Position numbers and translations under genes: made by a program. This document shows, piece by piece, positions 8,385 to 17,086 of a stretch of 64,000 nucleotides of DNA. This DNA is from Achromobacter animicus (GTDB lineage Bacteria; Pseudomonadota; Gammaproteobacteria; Burkholderiales; Burkholderiaceae_B), in contig NZ_CADIJM010000001.1 in NCBI RefSeq assembly GCF_902859585.1, positions 744,001 through 808,000 of the forward strand. Reading direction: 5' to 3'. How positions within the stretch are numbered: the first letter of the stretch is position 1; each line of letters begins with the position of its first letter. The notes beneath the pieces are model-generated. The model did not search any database. It saw only the letters and a list, made by a program, of their open reading frames with translations, and was not told where the DNA came from.

Positions 8385-9030
8385 GCGCCTATTTTCCCGT
8401 CTGCTTCTTGTGACTGCCTTCGCGACCGCCGCGGCGGCGCCCGCCCACGCTCAGACCGCCGCGGCGCCCCAGGGTTCCACGCCGCGCACCGTCCTGGTGG
8501 TGGGCGATAGCCTGTCCGCCGAATACGGCATCAAACGCGGCACGGGCTGGGTGCCCCTGCTGTCCGCGAGGATCTCAGAACAATACCCGAAGTTCCAGGT
8601 CGTCAATGCCAGCATCAGCGGCGACACGACCAGCGGCGGCGTTGCCCGCCTGCCCGCCCTGCTGCGCCAGCATGCGCCGGCGGTCGTGGTGCTGGAGCTG
8701 GGCGCCAACGACGCGTTGCGCGGCCTGCCCCTGAACATGACCGAGCAAAACCTGCGGACCATGACCCAGGCGGCGCGCAAGGCCGATGCCGACGTGCTGA
8801 TCGTCGGGATGCAGATTCCGCCCAATTACGGACGGGACTACGCCCAACGCTTCGCCGCGGTGTTTTCCAATGTGGCCAAAAACGAAAACGCCCGGCTCGT
8901 GCCCTTCCTGATGGAAGGTATCGCGACGAACCGGGCGATGTTTCAGGCTGACGGCATCCACCCTAACGAGGATGCCCAGCCTCAATTGCTGGACAACGTG
9001 TGGCCGGCGCTGCGGCCCATGTTGAACTGA
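8383..9030 (+). CDS. tesA: Periplasmic thioesterase/lysophospholipase (arylesterase) TesA
   Basis: A 215-residue SGNH hydrolase. The signal peptide (MRLFSRLLLVTAFATAAAA, cut near AHA-QT) fixes the start at 8383. Block I is VVGDSLSAEYG with nucleophile Ser43, block II has SGDTTSGG, block III is LGANDALRG, and block V is DGIHPNEDAQ with the catalytic Asp and His. The family hydrolyses acyl-CoA, lysophospholipid and aryl esters in the periplasm. It is divergent from an ABC ATPase with start codons overlapping by two bases, and converges with ppiD with a 16-bp gap. Confidence 0.95.
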   Translation: MRLFSRLLLVTAFATAAAAPAHAQTAAAPQGSTPRTVLVVGDSLSAEYGIKRGTGWVPLLSARISEQYPKFQVVNASISGDTTSGGVARLPALLRQHAPAVVVLELGANDALRGLPLNMTEQNLRTMTQAARKADADVLIVGMQIPPNYGRDYAQRFAAVFSNVAKNENARLVPFLMEGIATNRAMFQADGIHPNEDAQPQLLDNVWPALRPMLN

Positions 9031-9041
9031 CTATCTGCCAG

Positions 9042-9073
9042 GGCGATCAGCCCGCGGCCTGGGCCTGATCGCC
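9042..9073. other. Hairpin across the ppiD stop codon between convergent tesA and ppiD
   Basis: GGCGATCAG (9042-9050) and CTGATCGCC (9065-9073) are perfect 9-base arms around a GC-rich loop. The left arm contains the ppiD stop codon. No T-run follows on either strand, so termination by this structure alone is doubtful, but it could stabilise both 3' ends. Confidence 0.45.
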
Positions 9074-11005
9074 GCGGATGACATCCGCGGCGGCGGGCGT
9101 GACGTTCACCTCGTACTGCTGGCGCAGCATGCGGATCAAAGCCTCGTTTTCGGCTTGGCCCCATGCACCCGACAGTTGCTGCGCCAGGCGCTCCATGTCG
9201 GCGGCATCGGACTTGCCGGCTTCCACCTTTTCCAGACGCACCAGCGTGTAGTCCACGCCGGACTGCACGCCCGTGAAGGCCGGCAGCGTGGCCGACGGCA
9301 GGCGCATCACGGCGTCCAGCACCGGGCGCGACAGATCCTGGGGATTCTGGCGCGTCACACTGATGGCCGGGCCGAAGCCTTCGGGCGTCGCGGCGGGATC
9401 AGCCTTGGCGGCCGCCAGGGCCGCCTCGCCGGCATTCTTGGCGGCTTCGGCGGAGCGCTCGTCGAGCAGCTTGGCGCGAATGACTTCGCTGACCTTGTCC
9501 AGCGGCGGCACGTGGGCCGGTTCAACGGAGGCAACGCGCACGGCCAGCATCGTATCGGGCGCGAGTTCGATCACACCGGAATTCTGCTTTTCGCGCAGCA
9601 CGTCGGGCGAGAACAGCACCTGGCGCACGCGCGGGTTGTCCAACAGCGCGGCGTCGGGGCTGTCGGCGGCGGAGCCCGGACCGGCCTTGTCGGCGGGCAG
9701 CAGGCCTTCGCGGGTGACGCCGGAAGCGGTGCGCAGCTTCAGGCCGACGGCGTCGGCAGCCGGTTGCAGGCTGTCGCGCTGGTCGTAGACCTGCTTGTTC
9801 AGCTGGCTGGCCATCTCGGAAAAACGCTGCGCGGCGATCTGCTTGCGGACTTCCGCGGTGATCTGGTCCTTGACCTCGGCCAGCGGCTTGACGGCGCCCG
9901 GGCTGATTTCCGTGACCTTGACGATGTGCAGGCCAAACGGGCTTTCGACCACGCCGGACACCTGGTTCTGGGCCAGGCCGAAGATGGCCTTGTCCAACGG
10001 GCCGGGCTGCGCACCCGGGACAATCCAGCCCAGGTCACCGCCCTTGGCGGCCGAGCCGGCGTCCTGCGAATTCTTGGCAGCCAGTTCGGCGAACTTGGCG
10101 GGATCGGCAGCGGCCTGCTTGGCGATGTCTTCGGCCTTCGCGCGCGCGGCCTTGCGGGCGTCTTCGCCCGACGGCAGCTCGATGAAGATGTGGCTGGCGC
10201 GGCGGCGCTCGGGCTGGCCAAAGCGGTTCTTGTTCTGTTCGTAATACGAAGCCAGGTCCTCGTCCTTGACCTGCACGCCTTGCGTGGCGGCGGCTTCGTC
10301 CAGCACCAGGTATTGCACCTGCACCTGTTCCGGCACCTGCAATTGCTGCTTGTTGGCGTCGTACCAGGCCTGGATGTCGGCCGGGTTCACGGTGACTTGC
10401 GAGCGGAAGTCGGCGGCGGAGAAGTTGCGCAGTTGCACGGTGCGGGCCTGGGTCAGCGCCGATTCCACGGCGGCGACCACTTCGGCCGGCGCGCGGGCCG
10501 ATTCGCCGACGGGCTCGAGCACACGGGCGATGGCCAGGTCGCGGCGCAGGCCGGCTTCAAACGACGTCGGCGACATGCCCTGCGCGGCCAGCACCTGGCG
10601 ATAGCGTTCGGGCGAGAAGCGGCCGTTATCCTGGACTTCGGGGATGGCGGCGATCGTGTTGCGCAGCGTCTCGTCGGACACCGAGAAACGGTTGTCGGCG
10701 GCCACGTTGGCGAGCAGGCGCTGGTTGATGAGCTGGTTCAGCAGGCCTTCACGCAGCGCGGGCGTATCGATCACGGCCGGATCGAACTGGGCGCCCAGGC
10801 GCTGGCGGAACTGGTCAAGCTGGTTGCGGTGCGCCTGATCAAACTCGGCGCGGGAAATCGGCTGGCCAGCCACCGTCGCCAGCTCGGGCTCCCGACTCAT
10901 GAAGCTGTCATAGCCTTGAATCCCGACCAGGAAGAAGGAAGGCACGATCAAGATCAGCAGGATGAACTGCATCCAGCGCCGATGGCTGCGAATAAATTCG
11001 AACAT
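9047..11005 (-). CDS. ppiD: Peptidyl-prolyl isomerase PpiD (SurA-like chaperone)
   Basis: The 652-residue protein begins MFEFIRSHRRWMQFILLI, a short cytoplasmic stretch followed by one membrane anchor (around 12-32). It continues with a SurA-N-like chaperone region (40-200), a PpiC/parvulin domain around 240-370 (ASHIFIELPSG; GGDLGWIVPGA; SPFGLHIVKV) and a C-terminal helical region. This is the standard PpiD layout and length. It assists newly translocated proteins at the SecYEG exit on the periplasmic side. The leader contains a terminator-like hairpin (11062-11086). In related genomes hupB normally lies upstream; here an unrelated peptidase gene is divergent instead. Confidence 0.95.
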   Translation of the reverse strand: MFEFIRSHRRWMQFILLILIVPSFFLVGIQGYDSFMSREPELATVAGQPISRAEFDQAHRNQLDQFRQRLGAQFDPAVIDTPALREGLLNQLINQRLLANVAADNRFSVSDETLRNTIAAIPEVQDNGRFSPERYRQVLAAQGMSPTSFEAGLRRDLAIARVLEPVGESARAPAEVVAAVESALTQARTVQLRNFSAADFRSQVTVNPADIQAWYDANKQQLQVPEQVQVQYLVLDEAAATQGVQVKDEDLASYYEQNKNRFGQPERRRASHIFIELPSGEDARKAARAKAEDIAKQAAADPAKFAELAAKNSQDAGSAAKGGDLGWIVPGAQPGPLDKAIFGLAQNQVSGVVESPFGLHIVKVTEISPGAVKPLAEVKDQITAEVRKQIAAQRFSEMASQLNKQVYDQRDSLQPAADAVGLKLRTASGVTREGLLPADKAGPGSAADSPDAALLDNPRVRQVLFSPDVLREKQNSGVIELAPDTMLAVRVASVEPAHVPPLDKVSEVIRAKLLDERSAEAAKNAGEAALAAAKADPAATPEGFGPAISVTRQNPQDLSRPVLDAVMRLPSATLPAFTGVQSGVDYTLVRLEKVEAGKSDAADMERLAQQLSGAWGQAENEALIRMLRQQYEVNVTPAAADVIRGDQAQAAG

Positions 11006-11061
11006 GGAATCCCTGTTGCCGCGCTCCGGGGGTAGACGCCCGGGGCCGCACGAAAACGCAT

Positions 11062-11086
11062 AAAAAAAGGCGAAGTCGATTCGCCT
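11062..11086 (-). terminator. Intrinsic-terminator-like hairpin upstream of ppiD
   Basis: Read on the minus strand, a 7-base stem (AGGCGAA/TTCGCCT) with a 5-base loop is followed by seven T. It lies about 60 bp upstream of the ppiD start with no gene on that strand to terminate. It is either an attenuator in the ppiD leader or the leftover end of a gene that has been moved. Confidence 0.7.
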
Positions 11087-11097
11087 CTATTCCCATA

Positions 11098-11111
11098 CCG
11101 GTTCAAACCGG
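11098..11111. repeat. 14-bp near-palindrome (CCGGTT-CA-AACCGG)
   Basis: Perfect 6-base arms around CA lie 12 bp from the terminator hairpin in the ppiD/M20 peptidase intergenic region. This could be an operator or part of the ppiD promoter region. I considered the T-arm of a tRNA, but no other tRNA element is present. Confidence 0.35.
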
Positions 11112-11358
11112 GTTCAGCGGGCGGATTTTACCATTTCTCATTCATTGCGCGGCCATTGTCCAAGCCAACGGGCAATGCGCGGCGTCGTGGACCATCTGTC
11201 CCCACGGAGGGCGAGGTCCGTCAACCCGGGAATCCCCCATTACCGCCCCCGCCCCGCGCTCGTATCGTGGACCTGGGGTTAGCCCGCAGATCGGGGGCCG
11301 CCCTGCCAGGCCGGCACAAGGCCGGTTCCCCTTCCCGCGCGCAAAAAGGTCACCCACG

Positions 11359-12684
11359 ATGCCGTTCATGCCTTCCCGCCTCCCGTTGCTGAAGTCCTGT
11401 GTCGCTTTGATGTTTCTGAGCTGCGCCCACGCCGCGCAGGCGGCCCCGGTGGCCAATGTGCTGGAGGCGGCCAAGGGCCAGCAGCAGGCCATGCTCGATA
11501 CCATGCGGGATCTGGTGAATATCGAGTCGGGCAGCAAGGATGTCGAAGGCGTTGAACGCATCGCCGAACTGATCCGCGACCGGCTCAAGGAACTGGGCGG
11601 CGCCGTCGAGATCATTGCGCCTACCGACGTATTCCGGCTGGACGACACCCCCGAGAAGGTCGGGCCGATGGTCCACGCGGAATTCAAGGGCGGCGGCAGC
11701 AAGAAGATCATGCTGATCGCCCACATGGACACGGTGTACCGCAACGGCATGTTGAAGGACCAGCCGTTCAGGATCGACGGCGACAAGGCCTATGGCCTGG
11801 GCATTGCCGACGACAAGCACGGCGTGGCGGCCATCCTGCACACCATCGCGCTCCTGAAAACACTGCAGTTTGCCGACTACGGCACGCTGACAGTGCTGAT
11901 CAACGGGGACGAAGAGATCAGCTCGCCCGGCGCGCGCAGCACCATCACCCGCCTGGGCGCCGATCAGGATGCGGTCTTTTCGTTCGAGGGCGGCGGCATG
12001 GAACCGCGCCTGACGCTGGCCACCAGCGGCATCGGGGCGGCGTACCTGACCGTGCAGGGCAAGACCTCGCACGCAGGCGCCCGGCCGGAGGGCGGCGTCA
12101 ATGCGCTCTACGAGTTGTCGCACCAGCTCCTGCAGCTGGACGATCTTTCCAAGCCCGACGAGGGGCTGAAGCTGAACTGGACCGTCGCCCAGGCAGGCAC
12201 CAACCGCAACGTCATTCCGGGACTGGCCACCGCCCAGGGCGACGCGCGGGCGCTGCGCGTATCCGACTTCGACGCCCTGGCGCGCACGCTGGAGGAACGC
12301 ATCCAGAAGAAACTGCTGCCCGAGTCCAAGGTCAGCGTGAAGTTCGAGGTCCGCCGCCCGCCGCTGGAGGCGACTGCGGCATCGCGCGCCCTGGCCCAGC
12401 ACGGCGTGAAGATCTACCAGGAGCTCGACCTGCCGCTGAAGGTGGTGGACCGGGCCAGCGGTGGCGGCACGGACGCGGCCTTTGCGGCGCTGAAGGCCCG
12501 CGGACCCGTCATCGAGGGCATGGGACTGAGCGGATTCGGCGCGCATTCGAATGACGCCGAGTACATCCTGGTCAACAGCATCGTGCCGCGCCTCTATCTG
12601 GCCACGCGCATGATCATGGACGTGTCGCAGAACAAGGTATCCTTGCAACCTGTCCCAAAAGAACCTCAAAGCAGCACCAAATGA
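11359..12684 (+). CDS. Secreted M20 family peptidase (glutamate carboxypeptidase type)
   Basis: The 441-residue protein has a signal peptide (hydrophobic to about residue 27, AHAAQA-AP). The di-zinc M20 site is complete: His122 and Asp124 in LIAHMDTV, bridging Asp151 in GLGIADDKHG, and the Glu pair in NGDEEISS (185-186). The dimerisation domain follows (TVQGKTSHAGARPEGG) and the C-terminal GFGAHSNDAEYI supplies the last His. It resembles carboxypeptidase G2, which removes C-terminal glutamate from folates and peptides in the periplasm. The exact substrate is not evident. Its stop overlaps the next start (ATGA), so it is coupled to the phosphodiesterase gene. Confidence 0.9.
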   Translation: MPFMPSRLPLLKSCVALMFLSCAHAAQAAPVANVLEAAKGQQQAMLDTMRDLVNIESGSKDVEGVERIAELIRDRLKELGGAVEIIAPTDVFRLDDTPEKVGPMVHAEFKGGGSKKIMLIAHMDTVYRNGMLKDQPFRIDGDKAYGLGIADDKHGVAAILHTIALLKTLQFADYGTLTVLINGDEEISSPGARSTITRLGADQDAVFSFEGGGMEPRLTLATSGIGAAYLTVQGKTSHAGARPEGGVNALYELSHQLLQLDDLSKPDEGLKLNWTVAQAGTNRNVIPGLATAQGDARALRVSDFDALARTLEERIQKKLLPESKVSVKFEVRRPPLEATAASRALAQHGVKIYQELDLPLKVVDRASGGGTDAAFAALKARGPVIEGMGLSGFGAHSNDAEYILVNSIVPRLYLATRMIMDVSQNKVSLQPVPKEPQSSTK

Positions 12685-13430
12685 CCGCAAACCTCCCCTC
12701 CTGGCCTTACTCCCGCCACATCGCGCACCGCGGTGGCGGCCGTCTGGCGCCGGAGAACACGCTGGCCGCCATGCGCGTCGGCGCCGAACACGGCTTCACC
12801 ATGTTTGAATACGACGTGAAGCTCAGCAGCGACAACGTGCTGGTGCTGATGCACGACGACGACGTCGACCGCACCTCGAACGGCAAAGGCCCTGCCGCCG
12901 CCAAGACCTACGCCGAACTGGCGCAGCTTGATTTCGGTAGTTGGCATTCGTCGGCCTACGCCGGCGAACCGCTCCCCACCTTTGCCGCCGTCGCCCGCTA
13001 CACGCTGGCCAACGGCATCGCCAGCAACGTCGAGATCAAGCCCTGCCCCGGCCGCGAAGCCGAAACAGGCCGCGCCGTCGCCCTGGCGGCCCGCGAACTG
13101 TGGCAAGGCGCCGGCACCGCGCCGCTGTTGTCCTCGTTTGCCGAAGAAGCCCTGGAAGCCGCCCGCCAGGCCGCGCCCGAATTGCCGCGCGCCCTGCTCG
13201 TGGAAAAGGTGCCCGCCGACTGGCGCGAACGCCTCGCCAAATATGAATGCGTGGCGCTGAACATCAACCAGAAGGACGCCACCCGCGAACTGATCGACGC
13301 CGTGCACGCCGCCGGCTACCGCATCGCGGCCTGGACCGTCAACGACCCCGAGCGCGCGCGCCTGCTGCTCGACTGGGGCATCGACGGCATTTTCACCGAC
13401 GAGCTGGCCACCATCCGGCCCGCCGCCTGA
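12681..13430 (+). CDS. ugpQ: Glycerophosphodiester phosphodiesterase
   Basis: A 249-residue cytoplasmic GDPD with the family signature at the start: HRGGGRLAPENT (His17, Arg18, Glu26), metal ligands in MFEYDVKLS (around 41-49) and the second catalytic His in LVLMHDDDVDRT (around 58). EIKPCPG and the C-terminal AWTVNDPERARLLLDWGIDGI fit UgpQ-type enzymes that cleave glycerophosphodiesters to glycerol-3-phosphate and alcohol. It overlaps the upstream peptidase by 4 bp and is followed 13 bp later by rlmJ, so the three form one transcription unit. No ugpBAEC transporter is near. Confidence 0.93.
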   Translation: MTANLPSWPYSRHIAHRGGGRLAPENTLAAMRVGAEHGFTMFEYDVKLSSDNVLVLMHDDDVDRTSNGKGPAAAKTYAELAQLDFGSWHSSAYAGEPLPTFAAVARYTLANGIASNVEIKPCPGREAETGRAVALAARELWQGAGTAPLLSSFAEEALEAARQAAPELPRALLVEKVPADWRERLAKYECVALNINQKDATRELIDAVHAAGYRIAAWTVNDPERARLLLDWGIDGIFTDELATIRPAA

Positions 13431-13443
13431 GGCAGAAAGCCCC

Positions 13444-14334
13444 GTGTTCAGCTACCGCCACGCCTTTCACGCCGGCAACCATGCCGACGTGCTCAAGCAC
13501 GCCATCCTGGTCCATACCCTGGACTACTTCAACAAGAAAGACGCCCCGTACTGGGTCATCGACACCCATGCGGGCGCCGGCCTGTACAGCCTGGACAGCG
13601 ACTGGGCAGCCAAGACGTCCGAGTTCGCGGACGGCATCGGCCGCCTGTGGGAAGCGCAGGACCTGCCGCCGCTGCTGGCCGATTACGTTGCGCGCATCCG
13701 CGACTACAACACCAACGGCCGGCTGCGCCGCTATCCGGGCTCGCCGTGGCTGACGCTGGACGCGCTGCGCCCCTCCGACCGCCTGCGCCTGTTCGAAATG
13801 CATCCCACCGAAATCGACACGCTGGTCGGCAACCTGGAGCACCAGGGCCGCGCCGCGCAGCGCCAGACCACGATCTACGGCGACGACGGTTTCGAGGGCA
13901 TCAAGGCGCTGCTGCCGCCGCCCACGCGACGCGGCATGGTGCTGATCGACCCGTCGTATGAGGACAAGCACGACTATCGGCGCACGCTCCTCACCGTGAA
14001 GGAGTGCATCAAGCGCTTTGCCACCGGCACGTATGCCATCTGGTATCCGCTGGTGCAACGCCGCGAGGCCAGCGAGATGGCGCGCCATTTCGAGAACCTG
14101 AAGGTCAAGAGCTGGCTGCACGCCACCCTGACCGTCAAAAAGGCGACCATCGATGGTTACGGCCTGCACGGCAGCGGGATGTTCCTCATCAACCCGCCCT
14201 GGACGTTGCACGACGCGCTGAAACAGGCCATGCCGTATCTGGCGCGCGAACTGGCGCAGGACGAACGCGCAGGCTTCACGCTGCAATACCGCGAGAACCC
14301 GTTCCCGGTGCCGAAGAAGCAATCGGACGACTGA
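13444..14334 (+). CDS. rlmJ: 23S rRNA (adenine(2030)-N(6))-methyltransferase RlmJ
   Basis: The 296-residue protein begins with a GTG at FSYRHAFHAGNHADVLKH, the unmistakable RlmJ N-terminus. WVIDTHAGAGLYSL is the AdoMet-binding loop. The catalytic motif is VLIDPSYEDKHDY near residues 165-177; most homologues have DPPY, so the Pro-to-Ser change is a small oddity. The enzyme methylates A2030 of 23S rRNA on free RNA. It is the last gene of the peptidase-ugpQ-rlmJ unit and is followed by a strong terminator. Confidence 0.95.
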   Translation: MFSYRHAFHAGNHADVLKHAILVHTLDYFNKKDAPYWVIDTHAGAGLYSLDSDWAAKTSEFADGIGRLWEAQDLPPLLADYVARIRDYNTNGRLRRYPGSPWLTLDALRPSDRLRLFEMHPTEIDTLVGNLEHQGRAAQRQTTIYGDDGFEGIKALLPPPTRRGMVLIDPSYEDKHDYRRTLLTVKECIKRFATGTYAIWYPLVQRREASEMARHFENLKVKSWLHATLTVKKATIDGYGLHGSGMFLINPPWTLHDALKQAMPYLARELAQDERAGFTLQYRENPFPVPKKQSDD

Positions 14335-14378
14335 CGCCCGGCCCCGCACCGGGGCAATGCGGCCGCACCGACGACTAA

Positions 14379-14408
14379 GGGCCGCGCCTTCATGGCGCGG
14401 CCCTTTTT
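14379..14408 (+). terminator. Rho-independent terminator after rlmJ
   Basis: A perfect 10-bp GC stem (GGGCCGCGCC/GGCGCGGCCC) with loop TTCAT is followed directly by TTTTT. It closes the M20 peptidase-ugpQ-rlmJ unit. Confidence 0.93.
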
Positions 14409-14475
14409 GCCGTCGCGACCCTTTCAGGTCAGCGACCCTTTTTTTGCGTCCGCAACCCCATTACATCAGCGGCGC

Positions 14476-15906
14476 TCAGACCGTTTCGACGTCGGCCTGG
14501 CGCATCGCTTCCTGCGCCAGCGCCAGCTTCGACGCGGCATCGCGCAGCGCGGTGCGCAGGCCTTCCTCGATCACGGGGTGGTAGAACGGCATTTCCAGCA
14601 TGCGCGCCACCGTGAGCTCCTGCTGCACGGCCCACGCCAGCAAGTGACCGATGTGCTCCGCGCTGGGTCCGATCATCTCGGCCCCCAGGAAGCGGCCCGT
14701 TTCGATGTCGGCATAAACATGCAGCATGCCGCGGTTCTTCAGCATGACGCGCGAACGGCCCTGGTCGCTGAAATCAACTGCACCGGTAACGAACGTGCCC
14801 GGCACCAGCTTGGCGTGTCCCGCGCCGACCAGCGCGATCTGCGGATCCGAGAAGACCACACCCAGCGGCGCACGGCGCAACCCCTCGCGCACTTCCGGGA
14901 AGCGCGCCGCGTTCTCGCCCGCAATGCGGCCTTCGTCGGCGGCCTCGTGCAGGAGCGGCGCGTCGGCGTTGGCGTCGCCGGCAATGAAGATCGGCGAGCT
15001 GCCCGCCTGCATCGTCAGCCGGTCAAACTGCGGCACGCCTTGCGCGTTCAGCGCCAGCGACGTGTTTTCCAGACCAAGACCATCGACGTTGGGACGGCGG
15101 CCCGTGGCGACCAACGCGTAGTCGAAGCGCTCGGTGCGCTCGCTGTTGTCCAGCGCCACGTAACGCACTTCCACCTCGTCGCCGACGCGGCTGGTTTCCA
15201 GGACGCGGGCATCGGTGTCCAGATAGAACTCGCGCTGAAAGATCTTGCGGGCGGTTTGCCGCACCTGCGGATCGCTGATGCCGCCCAGGCTGCCGCTCAT
15301 GCCGAACACGCGCACTTCCACGCCCAGCCGGGCCAGCGCCTGGCCAAGCTCCAGCCCGATCACGCCAGGCCCGAAAACCGCCACGCGATTAGGCAGGTCG
15401 TCCCACGCAAACACGTCATCGTTCACAACGAGGCGATCGCCGAGCGCGCGGAAAGGCGGCGGCACGGACGGCCGCGAGCCGGTGGCGATCACGACACGCG
15501 AGGCCTGGATTTCGGTGTGGTCATCCACACGCAGCACGGTGTCGGACACGAATTTCGCGTAGCCGCGCACCTTGTCTTCGGCCGGAATGTTTTCCACGCC
15601 GTCGACAACGAAGCCCACAAAGCGGTCGCGCTCGCGCTTGACGCGGTCCATGACCTCGGCGCCGTCGACCGTGATTTCTCCGCCGACATGCACGCCGAAC
15701 GCATCGGTGTGCGCCGCCGCGTGCGCCGCCTCGGCGGCCGCGATCAGCAGCTTGGACGGCATGCAGCCGACCCGGGCGCAGGTCGTGCCGTAAGGGCCGC
15801 CTTCGATAAGCAGCGCGCGCTTGCCCGCCGCCTTGGCGGCTCGGTAAGCAGCCAGGCCTGCGGTGCCGGCGCCGATGACAGCAATGTCGGTATGCAGCGT
15901 CTTCAT
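14476..15906 (-). CDS. Dihydrolipoyl dehydrogenase-like FAD disulfide oxidoreductase
   Basis: The 476-residue flavoprotein has the FAD loop AVIGAGTAGLAAYRAA (9-24), the redox-active pair Cys43/Cys48 in TTCARVGCMPSK, an NAD(P) loop near VFGPGVIGLELG and the second FAD motif IFIAGDANAD. The C-terminal interface motif is YHPVIEEGL, keeping the active-site His and Glu although the usual HPT reads HPV. No E2/E3 lipoyl domain is fused and no 2-oxoacid dehydrogenase genes are nearby, so it is unlikely to be the housekeeping E3. It lies 274 bp downstream of a peroxiredoxin-glutaredoxin gene on the same strand, which suggests a role in thiol-peroxide defence. Confidence 0.88.
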   Translation of the reverse strand: MKTLHTDIAVIGAGTAGLAAYRAAKAAGKRALLIEGGPYGTTCARVGCMPSKLLIAAAEAAHAAAHTDAFGVHVGGEITVDGAEVMDRVKRERDRFVGFVVDGVENIPAEDKVRGYAKFVSDTVLRVDDHTEIQASRVVIATGSRPSVPPPFRALGDRLVVNDDVFAWDDLPNRVAVFGPGVIGLELGQALARLGVEVRVFGMSGSLGGISDPQVRQTARKIFQREFYLDTDARVLETSRVGDEVEVRYVALDNSERTERFDYALVATGRRPNVDGLGLENTSLALNAQGVPQFDRLTMQAGSSPIFIAGDANADAPLLHEAADEGRIAGENAARFPEVREGLRRAPLGVVFSDPQIALVGAGHAKLVPGTFVTGAVDFSDQGRSRVMLKNRGMLHVYADIETGRFLGAEMIGPSAEHIGHLLAWAVQQELTVARMLEMPFYHPVIEEGLRTALRDAASKLALAQEAMRQADVETV

Positions 15907-16180
15907 GATTGGGAGTCCCCCGTAGTCGCGTAATGATCAGAATGTGAAGGCAAATTCCGCCTTCTTGCGTGCCCTCGAGGCAAACGCCGTCCAGCGCCCT
16001 GATTGCGGACGCACGGCGCCCGCACAAGGGCGCAAAAGAAGGGAAACTTGCGGGAGTAGCGCGGCGGCTACGTTGCCGGCCCTTGCGCCGGAGCGCGCGG
16101 CGGCCAGTGCGGAATCAACCGCCGCGCGTCCGGGCGACCGGGCGGGGGCCATGCCCCTGCCCGGCCGTCTCGCCGGTCTA

Positions 16181-16909
16181 TCAGGCGAAGTGCGCCTTCA
16201 GGTCTTCCAGGCCGCCGATCAGGGCGCCGTTGATGAACACCTGCGGGGCCGTGCCCTTGCCGGACACTGCGCCGATCACGCGGCCACGGACCTTGTTTTC
16301 CAGCGGGATCTCGATCGGGGCGTAGCCCTTGCTGTCCAGCAGCGCCTTGGCTTCGACGCAGAACGGGCAGCCGGGCTTGGAGAACACCACGACCTGGTCA
16401 GGCTTTTTGGCGGACGGCGCGAAGTGAGCCAGCATGGTGTCGGCGTCCGACACTTCAAACGGATCGCCTTCCTTTTCCGGCTCGATGAACATCTTTTCAA
16501 CGACACCGTCCTTGACCAGCATGGAATAGCGCCAGCTGCGCTTGCCGAAGCCCAGGTCGCTCTTGTCGACGAGCATGCCCATGCCTTCGGTGAAGGCGCC
16601 GTTGCCGTCGGGCAGCAGCGTGATGTTGGCCGATTCCTGGTCCTTGGCCCATTCGTTCATGACGAAGGTGTCGTTGACCGACACGCAGACGATGCTATCG
16701 ACGCCGGCGGCGAAGAACGCGGGAGCCAGTTCGTTGTAGCGCGGCAGGTGGGTGGACGAGCAGGTCGGCGTGAAAGCGCCGGGAAGCGAGAAGACCACGA
16801 CCGTCTTGTTCTTGAACAGGTCGTCGGTCGTGACCTTCTTCCACGTGTTGTCCTCACGAACGGGGAACGTCACATTCGGAACACGTTGGCCTTCGCGGTT
16901 TTGCAGCAT
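16181..16909 (-). CDS. Peroxiredoxin-5/glutaredoxin fusion protein
   Basis: The 242-residue hybrid joins a Prx5 domain (1-160) with peroxidatic Cys50 in [14 protein letters not shown] to a glutaredoxin domain (170-242) with Cys181-Pro-Phe-Cys184 and the TAPQVFING segment. Such fusions reduce hydrogen peroxide and alkyl hydroperoxides with glutathione and need no separate glutaredoxin. The start is fixed by AAGGAG ahead of ATG. The upstream region holds an AT-rich dyad (16985-17017). A flavin disulfide reductase gene follows on the same strand. oxyR, which often neighbours such genes, is absent. Confidence 0.96.
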   Translation of the reverse strand: MLQNREGQRVPNVTFPVREDNTWKKVTTDDLFKNKTVVVFSLPGAFTPTCSSTHLPRYNELAPAFFAAGVDSIVCVSVNDTFVMNEWAKDQESANITLLPDGNGAFTEGMGMLVDKSDLGFGKRSWRYSMLVKDGVVEKMFIEPEKEGDPFEVSDADTMLAHFAPSAKKPDQVVVFSKPGCPFCVEAKALLDSKGYAPIEIPLENKVRGRVIGAVSGKGTAPQVFINGALIGGLEDLKAHFA

Positions 16910-16984
16910 TCGATTCTCTCCTTGGTTTGATAACTTAAGTGGCGGGTTTCTGGCCCGCCATGAAAAGAATCATAAATCCCTACT

Positions 16985-17017
16985 ATCAATTAATCCAATT
17001 TAATTAACTTAATTGAT
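16985..17017. promoter_or_regulatory. AT-rich dyad between the prx-grx and copZ genes
   Basis: ATCAATTAA and TTAATTGAT form perfect 9-base arms around 15 bases of AT-rich DNA, about 75-108 bp upstream of the prx-grx start. CTAT and ATAG flank the arms. The flanks recall OxyR half-sites, but the spacing does not give a full OxyR motif. It is a likely regulator site or UP-like promoter element for the peroxiredoxin gene. Confidence 0.45.
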
Positions 17018-17086
17018 CGATAGCTTTTGGCGATTACTAAATATTTTGCGAAAGACCGAAGCTATCACAAAGCCGCGTTCGCGTCC

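Noticed and set aside
11098-11150. A tRNA-like GGTTCAAACC arm
   Set aside because: No D-arm, anticodon stem, acceptor stem or CCA end can be folded around it on either strand.
16140-16180. Terminator after the Prx-Grx gene
   Set aside because: A GGGGC/GCCCC hairpin exists, but no T-run follows and the flavoprotein gene lies downstream on the same strand. Evidence is too weak to call.
16970-17070. A full OxyR site in the Prx-Grx promoter
   Set aside because: CTAT and ATAG tetramers occur, but their order and 7-bp spacing do not build the four-element OxyR motif. Only the dyad is reported.
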